NCBI GenBank assembly: GCA_963667515.2
Contig: CAXXXY010000006.1
Span: 248,001-312,000, forward strand
Length of the DNA: 64,000 nucleotides
Reading direction: 5' to 3'
Source of the DNA: VYDC01 sp963667515
GTDB taxonomy: Bacteria; Chloroflexota; Dehalococcoidia; UBA2979
Of this stretch, positions 1 through 7,870 are shown in pieces. The position numbers and the translations under genes are program-made. Within the stretch, counting starts at the first letter, position 1. Every line of letters begins with the position of its first letter. The notes under the pieces are model-generated. The model saw only the letters and a list, made by a program, of their open reading frames with translations, searched no databases and was not told the DNA's origin.

Positions 1-92
1 GCCGCCTCTGGGCCTCCCACGACCGCGGCCGGCGCTGGCTCCCGCTGGCGGAGGGAATGCCCGAGGCGCTCGCGCTCGCCGCGGTGCTGTAG
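1..92 (+). CDS. C-terminal end of a BNR/sialidase-like repeat protein (partial)
   Basis: Only the last 29 codons are in the window, read from base 3 to a TAG at 90-92. The peptide contains WASHDRGRRW followed by a proline- and leucine-rich tail, which resembles a final BNR (Asp-box) blade of exo-alpha-sialidase or sortilin-like beta-propellers (S-x-D-x-G-x-x-W). The family link rests on this single repeat, so the function is not assigned. The gene starts upstream of the window. Confidence 0.5.
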   Translation, partial: RLWASHDRGRRWLPLAEGMPEALALAAVL

Positions 93-299
93 CGGTGCGG
101 GTGGCAGCGCTGCTAGCGGAGCGCGATGCTACGATGCGGGGGCTCGGTGGTTGCCCCGCGCAGGGCGCGCTGTTGCGCGTGCACCCGCGGGAAGATCGCC
201 GAGCGTCCGGTGGCCTGCGCCGCGCCGGAAGATGAATGGCACAGGGAGTCTCGTCGCGCCCCTCGCGCAGAGTGGGCCGAGCAGGAGCGGCAGCCTCAC

Positions 300-362
300 C
301 CAGTGCAGCGGAACGCTGCCAGCCTCACCGGTGCAGCGGAACGCTGCCAGCGGAACGCTGCC
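300..362 (+). repeat. Three copies of the AGCGGAACGCT palindromic repeat
   Basis: The 11-bp core AGCG-GAA-CGCT occurs at 307-317, 335-345 and 349-359. It lies in the 292-bp region without a gene between the preceding stop codon and the hydrolase start. Cores 1 and 2 are each preceded by CAGCCTCACC-type sequence, as in the copies near 22.9 kb. I see no other feature in 93-384. Confidence 0.8.
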
Positions 363-384
363 TGCCGAAGGGAGATGCCCGCCC

Positions 385-1260
385 ATGGCGAGCAGCAACA
401 AGCCACGCGACGAATACGTCGAGGTCAACGGCCTGCGCCTGCACTACCGCGAGTGGGGCGACACCCGCACGCGGCACGCGGTGCTCATGCTTCACGGCTA
501 CGCCGAGACGGCCGTCGTCTGGGCCGAGACGGCGCAGGACCTGGCGCGCGAGTACCGCGTGATCGCGCTGGATCTGCGCGGCCACGGCGAGAGCGCGCAC
601 GCGCCCGACTTCGACTACACGCGCGCCACGCAGGTCGAAGACCTGGAGGCGTTCGTGGAGGAGCTGGGGCTGCGCGGCCTTACCCTCGTCGGCCACGGGA
701 TGGGCGGCGCGAACGCGCTCTGCTACGCCGCGGAGCACGCAGACGCGGTGACGGCGCTGATCGTGATCGAGGCGGCGCCCGAGGTGCTGCGCGACGGGGT
801 CGAGCGGCTGCGCCGCATGGTGGGCAGCGCCGAGGAGTTCGAGAGCCTCGACGAGGCCGTCGAGACGATGCGCCCGCTCTTCCCCTACGCGACCACGGAG
901 CAGCTGGAGCGCCGCGCCCGCGCCGCGCTGACCGAGGGCGAGGGCGGCACCCTGGTCTGGAACTTCGACCCGGCGCTGCGGGACGCCTCGCTGCGGCCGC
1001 CCGAGCCTGACCCCGGCCAGCGCCGACTCGCCGACCTCTGGGAGTGCGCGGACCGCATCCAGTGCCCGGTGATGATCGTGCGCGGCGCCGAGACGGACAT
1101 GCTGACGCCCGAGGCGATCCAGCGGCTGCACCGCCGCATCGTCGGCTCGCGCGTGTCGCTGATCGAGGAGGCCGGCCACCCCGTGCCCACCGACCAGCCC
1201 GCGCACCTGGCGCTCAACATCCGCGAGTTCCTGCAAAACCTCGCGACGAACGCGGTATGA
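385..1260 (+). CDS. Alpha/beta-hydrolase fold protein lacking the nucleophilic Ser
   Basis: The 291-residue protein has a standard alpha/beta-hydrolase layout. It has an oxyanion-type LHGYAET segment near residue 35, a nucleophile elbow at about 101-108, Asp238 in GAETDML and His265 in EAGHPVP. The elbow reads VGHGMGG: Gly105 takes the place of the catalytic Ser or Cys, so ordinary esterase or lipase chemistry is unlikely. The ATG at 385 follows a GAAGGGAGA ribosome-binding site. In-frame upstream codons exist but would run through the repeat cluster. The stop overlaps the fabF start by four bases (ATGA), so the two genes are probably co-translated. Its substrate is unknown; it could be a pseudoenzyme or act in acyl-chain metabolism with FabF. 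Confidence 0.85.
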   Translation: MASSNKPRDEYVEVNGLRLHYREWGDTRTRHAVLMLHGYAETAVVWAETAQDLAREYRVIALDLRGHGESAHAPDFDYTRATQVEDLEAFVEELGLRGLTLVGHGMGGANALCYAAEHADAVTALIVIEAAPEVLRDGVERLRRMVGSAEEFESLDEAVETMRPLFPYATTEQLERRARAALTEGEGGTLVWNFDPALRDASLRPPEPDPGQRRLADLWECADRIQCPVMIVRGAETDMLTPEAIQRLHRRIVGSRVSLIEEAGHPVPTDQPAHLALNIREFLQNLATNAV

Positions 1261-2528
1261 CCTCGGGGCCGCACGGGCTGCCCCGCGTGGTGATCACCGG
1301 CCTGGGGGCCGTCACGCCGATCGGCGCCGACGTCGAGGCCTACTGGGAGGGGCTGCGCAGCGGCCGCAACGGCATCGACCGCGTGCACTGCTTCGACCCC
1401 GCGGGCTACCCCGTCCAGATCGCCGCCGAGGCGCTCGACTTCGACCCGGAGCTCTACATGGAGCGGCGCATGGCGCGCCGCACCGGGCGCTTCGCCCAGC
1501 TCGCCGCCGGCGCCGCGATGCAGGCGATCGAGGACGCGGGGCTGCTGCGCGACGGTGCCGCCGACCCCGCGGTCCGCGACGACCTGGGCGTGGTCATGGC
1601 CACCTCCGGCGACGCCTTCAACATGGGCGACGAGTGGAAGGCGGTGGAGGAGCGCGGCCCCGGGCGCGCCGACCCCTTCATCATCACGCGCATGGGGCAG
1701 CACATGGGCGCGGCGCGGGTGGCGCGGCTGCTGGGCGCCCGCGGCCCCAACACCACGATCAACACCGCCTGCGCCTCCGGGACGGACGCGCTGGGGCACG
1801 CGCTCTCGCTGCTGCGGCTGGGGCGCGCGCGCGCCGTGCTGGCGGGCGGCGCCGACGCGATTGTGACGCGGCTGGCGCTCGCCTCCATGGGCAGGCTGGG
1901 CGCGCTGTCGAAGAACAACGACGACCCGCAGCACGCCTCCCGCCCCTTCGACGCCCGACGCGACGGCTTCGTGCTGGGCGAGGGCGCGGGCGTGCTGCTG
2001 CTGGAGACGGAGCAGGCGGCGCAGGAGCGCGGCGCGCGCATCTACGCGGAGCTCGCCGGCGTCGGCTGGTCGTTCGACGCGACGGACGACACGGCGCCCG
2101 ACGCCGAGGGGCAGTCGCTCGCGATGATCCGCGCGATGGAGGACGCCGGCCTCGGTCCCGCCGAGATCGACTGCATCAACGCCCACGGCACCAGCACTCC
2201 GCTCAACGACCGCACCGAGACCGCGGCGATCAAGCTCGCGCTGGGTGAGGAGCGCGCGCGCGCGATCCCCGTCTCCTCCACGAAGTCGATGACGGGCCAC
2301 CTCGTGGCGGGCGCGGGCGGCATCGAGGCCGTGGCCGCCGTGCTCACGATGGTGCGCGGCTGCATCCCGCCCACGGTGAACTACGAGCAGCCCGACCCCG
2401 ACTGCGACCTCGACGTGGTGCCGAACGAGGCGCGCCCCGCGCCCGATCTGAGCGCCGTGCTCTCCAACTCCTTCGGCCTCGGCGGCCAGAACGCCAGCGC
2501 CGTCTTCCGCCGCTACGCCAGTAGCTAG
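1257..2528 (+). CDS. fabF: Beta-ketoacyl-ACP synthase II
   Basis: The 423-residue protein is a thiolase-fold condensing enzyme that elongates acyl-ACP with malonyl-ACP in the cytoplasm. The Cys-His-His triad is visible: Cys172 in NTACASGT, His310 in NAHGTSTP and His348 in KSMTGHLV. The glycine-rich C-terminal motif NSFGLGGQNAS is also present. Length and motif order match FabF, not the Cys-His-Asn FabH class. The gene starts inside the stop codon of the hydrolase gene. No acyl carrier protein gene is adjacent, so it may serve a specialised acyl product as well as bulk fatty-acid synthesis. Confidence 0.93.
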   Translation: MTSGPHGLPRVVITGLGAVTPIGADVEAYWEGLRSGRNGIDRVHCFDPAGYPVQIAAEALDFDPELYMERRMARRTGRFAQLAAGAAMQAIEDAGLLRDGAADPAVRDDLGVVMATSGDAFNMGDEWKAVEERGPGRADPFIITRMGQHMGAARVARLLGARGPNTTINTACASGTDALGHALSLLRLGRARAVLAGGADAIVTRLALASMGRLGALSKNNDDPQHASRPFDARRDGFVLGEGAGVLLLETEQAAQERGARIYAELAGVGWSFDATDDTAPDAEGQSLAMIRAMEDAGLGPAEIDCINAHGTSTPLNDRTETAAIKLALGEERARAIPVSSTKSMTGHLVAGAGGIEAVAAVLTMVRGCIPPTVNYEQPDPDCDLDVVPNEARPAPDLSAVLSNSFGLGGQNASAVFRRYASS

Positions 2529-2600
2529 CGGAGGCCAGCAAGCCGGGGCGAGCGAGCGGAGCTGCGAGCGGCGGCCCGCGTCGCGTGGGGAGCGCGGCGC

Positions 2601-3023
2601 TCAGCCGAGGTCGATCCCGGGAACGTTCAGCTCGCCCTGCCACTCGGAGGCGCCGATCTCGAAGCGGCAGGGGAGGCGGCCGCCCTCGCGCCCGGCGGCG
2701 CCCAGCATCAGCCAGTCGCCCACGAGCCCGTCCACGAGATAGCTGCCCTCGATGCGGGCGGCGCCGGTGTCGTGGTCGATCTCGCAGGTGCCGACGTGCA
2801 GCAGCGCGTAGAGCTCGTGCGTCCCGTCGGGGACGGAGCGGTCCTCGAGGGTGAGGTCGCCCTCGATCAGCTCGGTCTCGCCATCGCCCGCGAGTCGCCA
2901 CGCGAAGCTCGCCGCCAGGAAGAGGCCGCTCGCCTCCCCCTCCAGCGAGAGCTGCACGGTGCCGTCGAGCAGCTCCTGCCGCTCGCTCACCTCGCCGCGG
3001 ATGCCGCGCGTGCCGCTGACCAC
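2601..3023 (-). CDS. Hypothetical protein, 140 residues
   Basis: I do not recognise the family. The protein is mostly beta-prone and acidic, with no signal peptide or membrane segment. It contains aromatic-rich segments such as FAWRLAGDGETEL and HELYALLHVGTCEID, and it may be a small beta-barrel or lipocalin-like fold. The start is set at the second of two adjacent GTG codons. A TAGGAT hexamer lies exactly 6 nt upstream of it, the spacing seen at other starts in the window. The gene is convergent with fabF. Confidence 0.6.
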   Translation of the reverse strand: MVSGTRGIRGEVSERQELLDGTVQLSLEGEASGLFLAASFAWRLAGDGETELIEGDLTLEDRSVPDGTHELYALLHVGTCEIDHDTGAARIEGSYLVDGLVGDWLMLGAAGREGGRLPCRFEIGASEWQGELNVPGIDLG

Positions 3024-3029
3024 CACGGC

Positions 3030-3035
3030 ATCCTA
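3030..3035 (-). promoter_or_regulatory. Putative -10 box (TAGGAT) of a leaderless transcript
   Basis: TAGGAT on the minus strand lies 6 nt before the GTG at 3023. No Shine-Dalgarno sequence fits between them, so transcription would begin at or next to the start codon. Confidence 0.5.
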
Positions 3036-3104
3036 GCGGACGCGCGAGGCGGCGCGGGCCCCCGGCGCGCCCGAGGGTGCGCCCTCGGCGGGGTCGCGTC
3101 GGCG

Positions 3105-3275
3105 CTAGGCGACGCGCTCGTCGCCGAGCGGCGGGCGCGCCGGCGCGGCGGCGTAGCTCACGTAGCCGCACTGCACGCAGGAGATGTAACGGTCGCCGTC
3201 GTCCACGACGCGCACCAGGTCACCGGTGCAGCGCGGGCAGGCCTTGGTCCACACGGCCTCGCCGAGCCAGCTCAT
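3105..3275 (-). CDS. Small zinc-ribbon protein 1
   Basis: This 56-residue protein has two CxxC knuckles, Cys13/Cys16 and Cys33/Cys36, separated by 16 residues, which is typical of a single zinc ribbon. The ATG at 3275 is preceded by GAAGGGA. An in-frame N-terminal extension is possible but would run through an inverted repeat. It is a clear paralog of the next gene on the same strand (3498-3659): both share a KACxRCxGDL start, a hydrophobic V-V-D stretch and SCVQCG. The function is unknown; small ribbons of this type often bind nucleic acid or act as adaptors. Confidence 0.75.
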   Translation of the reverse strand: MSWLGEAVWTKACPRCTGDLVRVVDDGDRYISCVQCGYVSYAAAPARPPLGDERVA

Positions 3276-3347
3276 GGGGGCATCCCTTCGCGCCGCGCCG
3301 CGAGTGGGTCGTCTCTCGCGGCACGGGGGGGATGTTCCGGCGGGGTG

Positions 3348-3405
3348 GTGGAGCGCCGGTTGCGATCGGGTCCGCACGGGGGCGGGGTCGCAACCGGCGC
3401 TCCAC
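3348..3405. repeat. 18-bp perfect inverted repeat between the zinc-ribbon genes
   Basis: The arms 3348-3365 and 3388-3405 are perfect complements around a 22-nt loop. A transcript in either direction would form a very stable hairpin. No T-run follows on either side, so it is not a typical intrinsic terminator. It could cap or process the mRNA, or be a transposed palindromic element. Confidence 0.8.
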
Positions 3406-3432
3406 GCGCCCCTCGCCGGAGGACCGCGACCA

Positions 3433-3469
3433 CAGGGCCGCAGGTCGAGATCCTGCGACTGGGGCCCTG
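3433..3469. repeat. Second, imperfect hairpin next to the 18-bp repeat
   Basis: The outer arms CAGGGCC and GGCCCTG enclose inner arms GCAGG and CCTGC. The structure sits 28 bp from the previous hairpin, within the same 222-bp spacer. Two stable hairpins in so short a spacer suggest a structured RNA leader of zinc-ribbon gene 1. Confidence 0.55.
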
Positions 3470-3497
3470 CGATCGGGCGGCCCGGCGAGTCGGGAGG

Positions 3498-3659
3498 CTA
3501 GCTCGCGCGGGCCGCCGGCAGCTCGACGCCGGGTGCGGGGGTCGCGAGCTGCGTGTAGCTGATGTCCCCGCACTGCACGCAGGAGAAGTAGCTCTCGCCG
3601 AGGTCCACCACCAGCGTCAGGTCGCCCTCGCAGCGGGTGCAGGCCTTGATTCGCAGCAC
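3498..3659 (-). CDS. Small zinc-ribbon protein 2
   Basis: This 53-residue paralog of the protein at 3105-3275 has Cys7/Cys10 and Cys27/Cys30 knuckles. It starts at GTG 3659, which follows a strong CGGAGG Shine-Dalgarno sequence. A nine-codon mini-ORF (MISVEQTEV, 3662-3691) overlaps that Shine-Dalgarno and stops two bases before the GTG, so translational coupling is possible. The gene is transcribed toward its paralog, and the 222-bp spacer between them holds two hairpins. The function is unknown. Confidence 0.72.
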   Translation of the reverse strand: MLRIKACTRCEGDLTLVVDLGESYFSCVQCGDISYTQLATPAPGVELPAARAS

Positions 3660-3788
3660 GTCACACCTCCGTCTGCTCCACGGAGATCATCGACGCGGGC
3701 TGTGAGCCCACGGCCTGCTGCCTGTTAGCGGAATGTAATACTCGAGGGGCGGCGACCGTCTCCGCGCGGCCCCCAGACCGCCCCGACG

Positions 3789-3794
3789 TACCAT
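3789..3794 (+). promoter_or_regulatory. Putative -10 box (TACCAT), leaderless start
   Basis: TACCAT is followed by 6 nt and then the ATG at 3801. Confidence 0.55.
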
Positions 3795-3800
3795 CGCCGC

Positions 3801-4412
3801 ATGCCGAGCGAGGAGCGGGCCAGCGAGGGCGAGGCGAGCGAGCAGCGCTTCCGCGCCACGCTCTACCGGCTGGGCCCGAACTACTGCGTGGACGTGCCGG
3901 CACGGGTCAGCGCCGCCCTCGGTGGCGGGCGCCGCGTCGAGGTGGTGGGGCGCGCCCGGCGGGCCGGCGGGGCCGCGCGCTCGTCTCGCGCCTTCTCCGG
4001 CCCGGGGGGCGAGGCGCCGGCCGGCGAGGGGCGCGTGCGCTCGGCGCTGGTGCCGCGCGGCGGCGGGCTGCACCGCCTCTTCGTGGACGGGGCCGCGCGC
4101 GCCGCCGCGGGGGTGGGGCCCGGCGACCGCGTGGCGCTCGTGATCGGGCGCGACGCCGAGCCTCGCGAGCCCGCCGTCCCGCCCGAGCTCGCGCGCGCCC
4201 TCGACGCCGTGGCGGGCGGCCGCGAGGCGTTCGCGGCGATCCCCGCGGCGAGCCGCGCCTCGATGCTCGCCTTCCTCGTGCAGGCGCGCGGGGCGGAGAC
4301 GCGCGCCCGCCGCATCGAGCGCATCGTCGAGCACGTGCGCGAGCGCGTGGCGCGGCGGCGGGCCCGCGCACCGGCTCGCCCCGCCACTCGCCCCCAGCGA
4401 CGGCGCCGCTAG
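3801..4412 (+). CDS. YdeI/OmpD-associated family protein with DUF1905 domain
   Basis: The 203-residue protein has an N-terminal DUF1905-like beta-barrel (about residues 15-110: FRATLYRLGPNYCVDVP, then FVDGAARAAAGVGPGD). Its C-terminal helical segment resembles the YdeI or bacteriocin-protection domain (about 128-180: PPELARALDAVAG, AFAAIPAASRASML, RARRIERIVEHV). A glycine-, serine- and arginine-rich insert of about 25 residues splits the first domain. The tail is very basic. The biochemical role of the family is unknown. The TAG stop overlaps a TAGAAT that may be the -10 box of thyX. Confidence 0.8.
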   Translation: MPSEERASEGEASEQRFRATLYRLGPNYCVDVPARVSAALGGGRRVEVVGRARRAGGAARSSRAFSGPGGEAPAGEGRVRSALVPRGGGLHRLFVDGAARAAAGVGPGDRVALVIGRDAEPREPAVPPELARALDAVAGGREAFAAIPAASRASMLAFLVQARGAETRARRIERIVEHVRERVARRRARAPARPATRPQRRRR

Positions 4413-4413
4413 A

Positions 4414-5463
4414 ATGCGGCGGGCCGCGGCGCCACCGGCGCCGGGCGCCAATGCGAGCGGGGCGCCGGTGCGGGCGGGGGGTGCGGCCACGAGCGAGCGG
4501 GGGCTGACGCCCGAGCAGCGCGCCGAGGTGGAGGCGCTGCGCGCGCAGCGCCAGGAGACGCTGCGCGCCACCGTCCCCGCCCTCGAGGACGTGCTCTACA
4601 CGGCGTTCCCGGTCCTCGACCACGGCTTCGTGCGGGTCGTCGACTACATGGGCGACGACTCCGCGATCGTGCAGGCGGCGCGCGTCTCCTACGGCCGCGG
4701 CACGCGCCGCGTCTCCGAGGATCGCGGGCTGATCCGCTACCTCATGCGCCACCGCCACACCACGCCCTTCGAGATGTGCGAGCTGAAGCTGCACGTGAAG
4801 CTGCCGATCTTCGTCGCGCGGCAGTGGATCCGGCACCGCACCGCGAACGTGAACGAGTACTCGGCGCGCTACTCCATCCTCGATCGCGAGTTCTACGTGC
4901 CGGACGAGGAGCAGCTCGCGGCGCAGTCCACAAGCAACCGGCAGGGCCGCGGCGCGTCGCTATCCGCCGAGGAGTCGGCGCGCGTGCTCGGGCTGCTACG
5001 CGAGGACGCCGAGCAGGCCTACGACCGCTACGAGGAGCTGCTGAACGAGGCGCCCGACGGCGAGCCGCGCGACCCGGGCCGCTCGGGCCTCGCGCGGGAG
5101 CTGGCGCGCATGAGCCTCTCGCTCAACTTCTACACGCAGTGGTACTGGAAGGTGGACCTGCACAACCTGCTGCACTTCCTCTCGCTGCGCGCCGACGCGC
5201 ACGCGCAGCACGAGATCCGCGTCTACGCCGACACGATCCTCGAGCACGTCGTGAAACCGTGGGTGCCGGCCGCGTACGAGGCGTTCACGGACTACCGCCT
5301 CGAGGGCGCGCAGCTCTCGGCGGGCGCGCTCAAGGTCGTGCGCGCGCTGCTCGCGGGCCGCCGCGAAGAAGCCGAGGCGCTGCGCGAGGGCGCGGGCCTC
5401 GCCCCCCGCGAGTGGCGCGAGCTGCTCGCGACGCTTCAGCTCGACGGCCCGCCGGACGGCTGA
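4414..5463 (+). CDS. thyX: FAD-dependent thymidylate synthase
   Basis: ThyX makes dTMP from dUMP using methylene-tetrahydrofolate, with FAD and NADPH as hydride carriers. The 349-residue protein carries the ThyX signature RHR-x7-S at residues 140-150 within RHRTANVNEYS, and a conserved RxxLPxxxxT-like C-terminal half with helices rich in aromatic residues (FYTQWYWKVDLHNLLHFL). It is longer than typical ThyX (220-250 residues), mostly through an N-terminal extension. The ATG at 4414 overlaps a TAGAAT hexamer that could be the -10 box; if so, the GTG at 4468 (codon 19) is the true start. The dUTPase gene at 14 kb would supply dUMP. Confidence 0.93.
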   Translation: MRRAAAPPAPGANASGAPVRAGGAATSERGLTPEQRAEVEALRAQRQETLRATVPALEDVLYTAFPVLDHGFVRVVDYMGDDSAIVQAARVSYGRGTRRVSEDRGLIRYLMRHRHTTPFEMCELKLHVKLPIFVARQWIRHRTANVNEYSARYSILDREFYVPDEEQLAAQSTSNRQGRGASLSAEESARVLGLLREDAEQAYDRYEELLNEAPDGEPRDPGRSGLARELARMSLSLNFYTQWYWKVDLHNLLHFLSLRADAHAQHEIRVYADTILEHVVKPWVPAAYEAFTDYRLEGAQLSAGALKVVRALLAGRREEAEALREGAGLAPREWRELLATLQLDGPPDG

Positions 5464-5502
5464 GCCTGCGCGAAGCGTCGACGGCGTGGCCGAGCGCGGC
5501 GG

Positions 5503-7006
5503 CTAGCTCGTCGCGCGCGCCCGGCGCTGACCGCGGGAGCGCTCGCCGACGCCGAGCATCGGGCGCGCCATCAGCACGATGAACGCCGCGATCGCGACGC
5601 CGGCGAGGCCCACCGTCGCGGGCGCTCAGCTCGGGCGCGTCCCCGAGGGCGGCGGCAAGCGAATGGCGCCTGGCTTCGCCGAGACGCGCTCCGGGCCGCA
5701 TTCGCGGCGTTCGCTGGGGCTGGAGTACCTACACGTCGCCGTCGACGACCACAGCCGTTACGCCTACGTCTCCGTCCTGCCCGACGAGCGTGGCGCGAGC
5801 TGCGCCGCCTTCCTCGAAGGCGTCGGTCGCCAGCGACATCGGCACCGCGCCCAGCGGCACCAGCGAGAACGTCAGCATGTAGATGCTCATCACGCGCCCG
5901 TGGTACGCGGGCTCGGAGGCGCCCAGCACCAGCATGTTGTTGAGCGACATGAACATCATCGAGAAGAGTCCGACGGCGACGAGCAGCGGCAGCGCGACCC
6001 AGAAGCCCGGCGACCAGGCGAACGCGGCCAGCGTGGCGCCGAAGCCCACGCCGGCGCCGATCTGCAGCAGCGGCGCACGTGGATAGTCGGCGTAGGCCGC
6101 GACAAAGAGCGATCCGGCCAGCGCGCCGACGCCGCCCACGCCGTACATCACGCCCAGCCCCCACGGCTCCACCTCGAACACCACCTCCTGGAAGACGGGG
6201 AGCAGCATCTGGTACGGGAAGCCGAGGATCACCGGCACCATGCCGAGGGCGATCAGCCATGCGAGGACGCGGTTGTCGCGGAAGACGTAGCGCAGCCCGA
6301 CGCCCATCTCGTGCATGACGCTGCCCTGCGCCGCGCGCGCCGCGCGATGCTCGGCGCTACGCTCCGGGTCGGGGATGCGCCAGATCAGCAGCACGACCAC
6401 CGCGAACGCCGCGAACATCGTCACGTACACCCACTCGGCGCCGCCCACGCCCAGCATCACGCCGGCCAGCGTCGGGCCGAGGACGCGCGTCAGGTTCATC
6501 GCCGCGTTGTTGAGCGCGATCGCGTTGCCGAGCTGCTGCCGGCCGACGAGCAGCGGGAGCAGCGCCTGCCGCGTCGGCCCCATGAACGCGAACACCGTGC
6601 CCTGGAGGAAGCCCGAGGCGACGAGGTGCCACATCTCCAGCGAGTCGGCGAAGAGCAGCAGCGCGATGACGAGCCCCATGAGCCCTTGCGCGCTCTGCGT
6701 GCCCAGCAGCGTGCGGCGCTTGTTGTAGCGGTCGGCCGCGACGCCCCCGACGAGCGCGAGCAGCGCCATCGGCAGCCCCCACGCGACCATCACGATGCCG
6801 ATCGCGCTGGCCTCGCCCGTGAGCTGAAACGCGAGGTAGCCGCGCGCCACCATGTTCATCTGGTTGCCGAGGAAGGAGGCGAGCATCGAGAGCCACAGCA
6901 GCCGGTAGCCGCGCTGCCGCAGCGATCCGAAGGTGCGCTCGCCGAGGCCCGGCTCGGCCGAGGGCGGCGGGGCGCTCACCTCGGGCTGGCGCCGGGTCGT
7001 GGTCAC
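5503..7006 (-). pseudogene. MFS exporter broken by an internal IS481 fragment
   Basis: The 5' part (7006 down to about 5818) encodes about 395 residues of a major facilitator of the MFS_3/EntS-like type. It has about eleven membrane helices and a loop-2/3 motif GGVAADRYNKRR. After SLATDAF the frame runs into 190 bp of IS481 sequence (5628-5817) and then reads antisense transposase to a stop near 5729. The missing last helix is still present on the other side, at 5503-5625 (ATVGLAGVAIAAFIVLMA), in frame to its own TAG. Almost nothing of the transporter seems lost, so the lesion is an insertion. The start GTG at 7006 has a GAGGGA Shine-Dalgarno. The substrate is unknown. Confidence 0.82.
5628..5817 (+). 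mobile_element. Internal fragment of the IS481 transposase gene, without IS ends
   Basis: These 190 bp match the middle of the four complete IS481 copies, covering about codons 142-205 of the transposase. One base (AAGCGA) agrees with copies B-D and differs from copy A. Neither terminal inverted repeat is present and no target duplication is visible. The fragment therefore did not arrive by normal transposition: gene conversion, template switching or an assembly join at short homologies are the alternatives. Confidence 0.88.
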
Positions 7007-7215
7007 GCGCGTCCCTCGGGTGTGGCTGGCTCGCGGCGGGCGGGCGGCCCGCGCCTCGCCGACAGCGCGAACGGCGGCCTCGACGGCCGCCCGCGCGCTC
7101 GACTTCCGGGTCGCCTCCAGCCTAGGGCCGAGCTGACCTTCCCGTCAACGTCATGGCGTCGCGGAGGAGTCGGCTGGCCCCTGCTGCTGCTCGCGAGCCC
7201 ACGCCGAGGCGCGCC
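7007..7215. other. 209-bp spacer with no gene seen
   Basis: This lies between the start of the broken MFS gene and the stop of cytochrome b561, both on the minus strand. It holds GC-rich sequence with short inverted GGGCGGGC/GCCCGCGC runs. I see no convincing ORF or terminator. Confidence 0.5.
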
Positions 7216-7779
7216 TCACTGGTGGGTGCCCGGCCACATCCGATGCAGTTGGCGGTTCTTGCGCACCACCGTGTGCCGCACCATCAGTCCCACGTGCAGA
7301 GGCCACACCAGGAGGAACAGGAGGCCACTCAGCATGTGCAGGATCAGCGCCGCGTCCGCGATGGATCCGCTCTCGCCGAGCCCCGGTACTTCGAACAGCC
7401 CGAAGAACTCGATCTCCTGCCCGTCCGCACCCGCGAAGAGGTAGCCGCTGATCGGCTTCACAATCATCGCGGTGTAGAGGCCGAGCTCGACCCAGTGCGC
7501 GAACCGACGCTCGCCGCCGCTCAGCACCTCGGACCACGGCGGCAGCGGGGTGGTCAGCCTCCACCACACCCGAACGGCGATGAGCAGCAGCACCACGAGG
7601 CCGAAGGAGCGGTGCAGGTCGAACAGCGCATCCTTCGAGCCGCCGAGAACCGAGTCGCCTTCAGCCATCCCGGTCATCGCGAACCCGAGGACGAACTGCA
7701 CCGTGAAGAGCACGAAGATGCTCCAGTGGAGTGTCTTCGTGATGCTGCCGTACCCTGCAGACGAGTTCGTGAGTTGCAT
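7216..7779 (-). CDS. Cytochrome b561 family membrane protein
   Basis: The 187-residue protein has four hydrophobic helices. Histidines His18 (KTLHWS), His56 (FDLHRSFG), His148 (LILHMLSG) and His162 (WPLHVG) lie in them and are placed to ligate two b hemes, as in the prokaryotic cytochrome b561/CybB family. Such proteins pass electrons between quinol and a periplasmic partner, such as superoxide or a catabolic dehydrogenase. The start ATG at 7779 follows GGAGCG; an upstream in-frame extension would run into the TetR gene and is rejected. It is divergent from a TetR-type regulator, its likely controller. Confidence 0.87.
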   Translation of the reverse strand: MQLTNSSAGYGSITKTLHWSIFVLFTVQFVLGFAMTGMAEGDSVLGGSKDALFDLHRSFGLVVLLLIAVRVWWRLTTPLPPWSEVLSGGERRFAHWVELGLYTAMIVKPISGYLFAGADGQEIEFFGLFEVPGLGESGSIADAALILHMLSGLLFLLVWPLHVGLMVRHTVVRKNRQLHRMWPGTHQ

Positions 7780-7870
7780 GTGGCGCTCCCAGCCAGCTTG
7801 GTGCAGACTGCCGCTCCGACGATGTACAGGGCCGTAATATAACGCTGTTGCACGATCTGTGGGGGCCTTG
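7780..7870. promoter_or_regulatory. Divergent promoter region between cytochrome b561 and TetR
   Basis: This 91-bp spacer is the only AT-richer stretch nearby. It contains GTAATATAAC, which can supply a -10 box on either strand (TATAAC on plus, TATATT on minus). A TetR operator is expected here, but I cannot define a convincing palindrome by eye. Confidence 0.45.

Noticed and set aside
3105..3377. Longer zinc-ribbon protein 1 starting at 3377
   Set aside because: The extra 34 residues are read through the arms of the inverted repeat and have no match to the paralog.
5579..7444. A 621-codon plus-strand frame spanning the IS fragment and the MFS region
   Set aside because: Only the IS fragment part is real protein sequence; the rest is antisense of the transporter.
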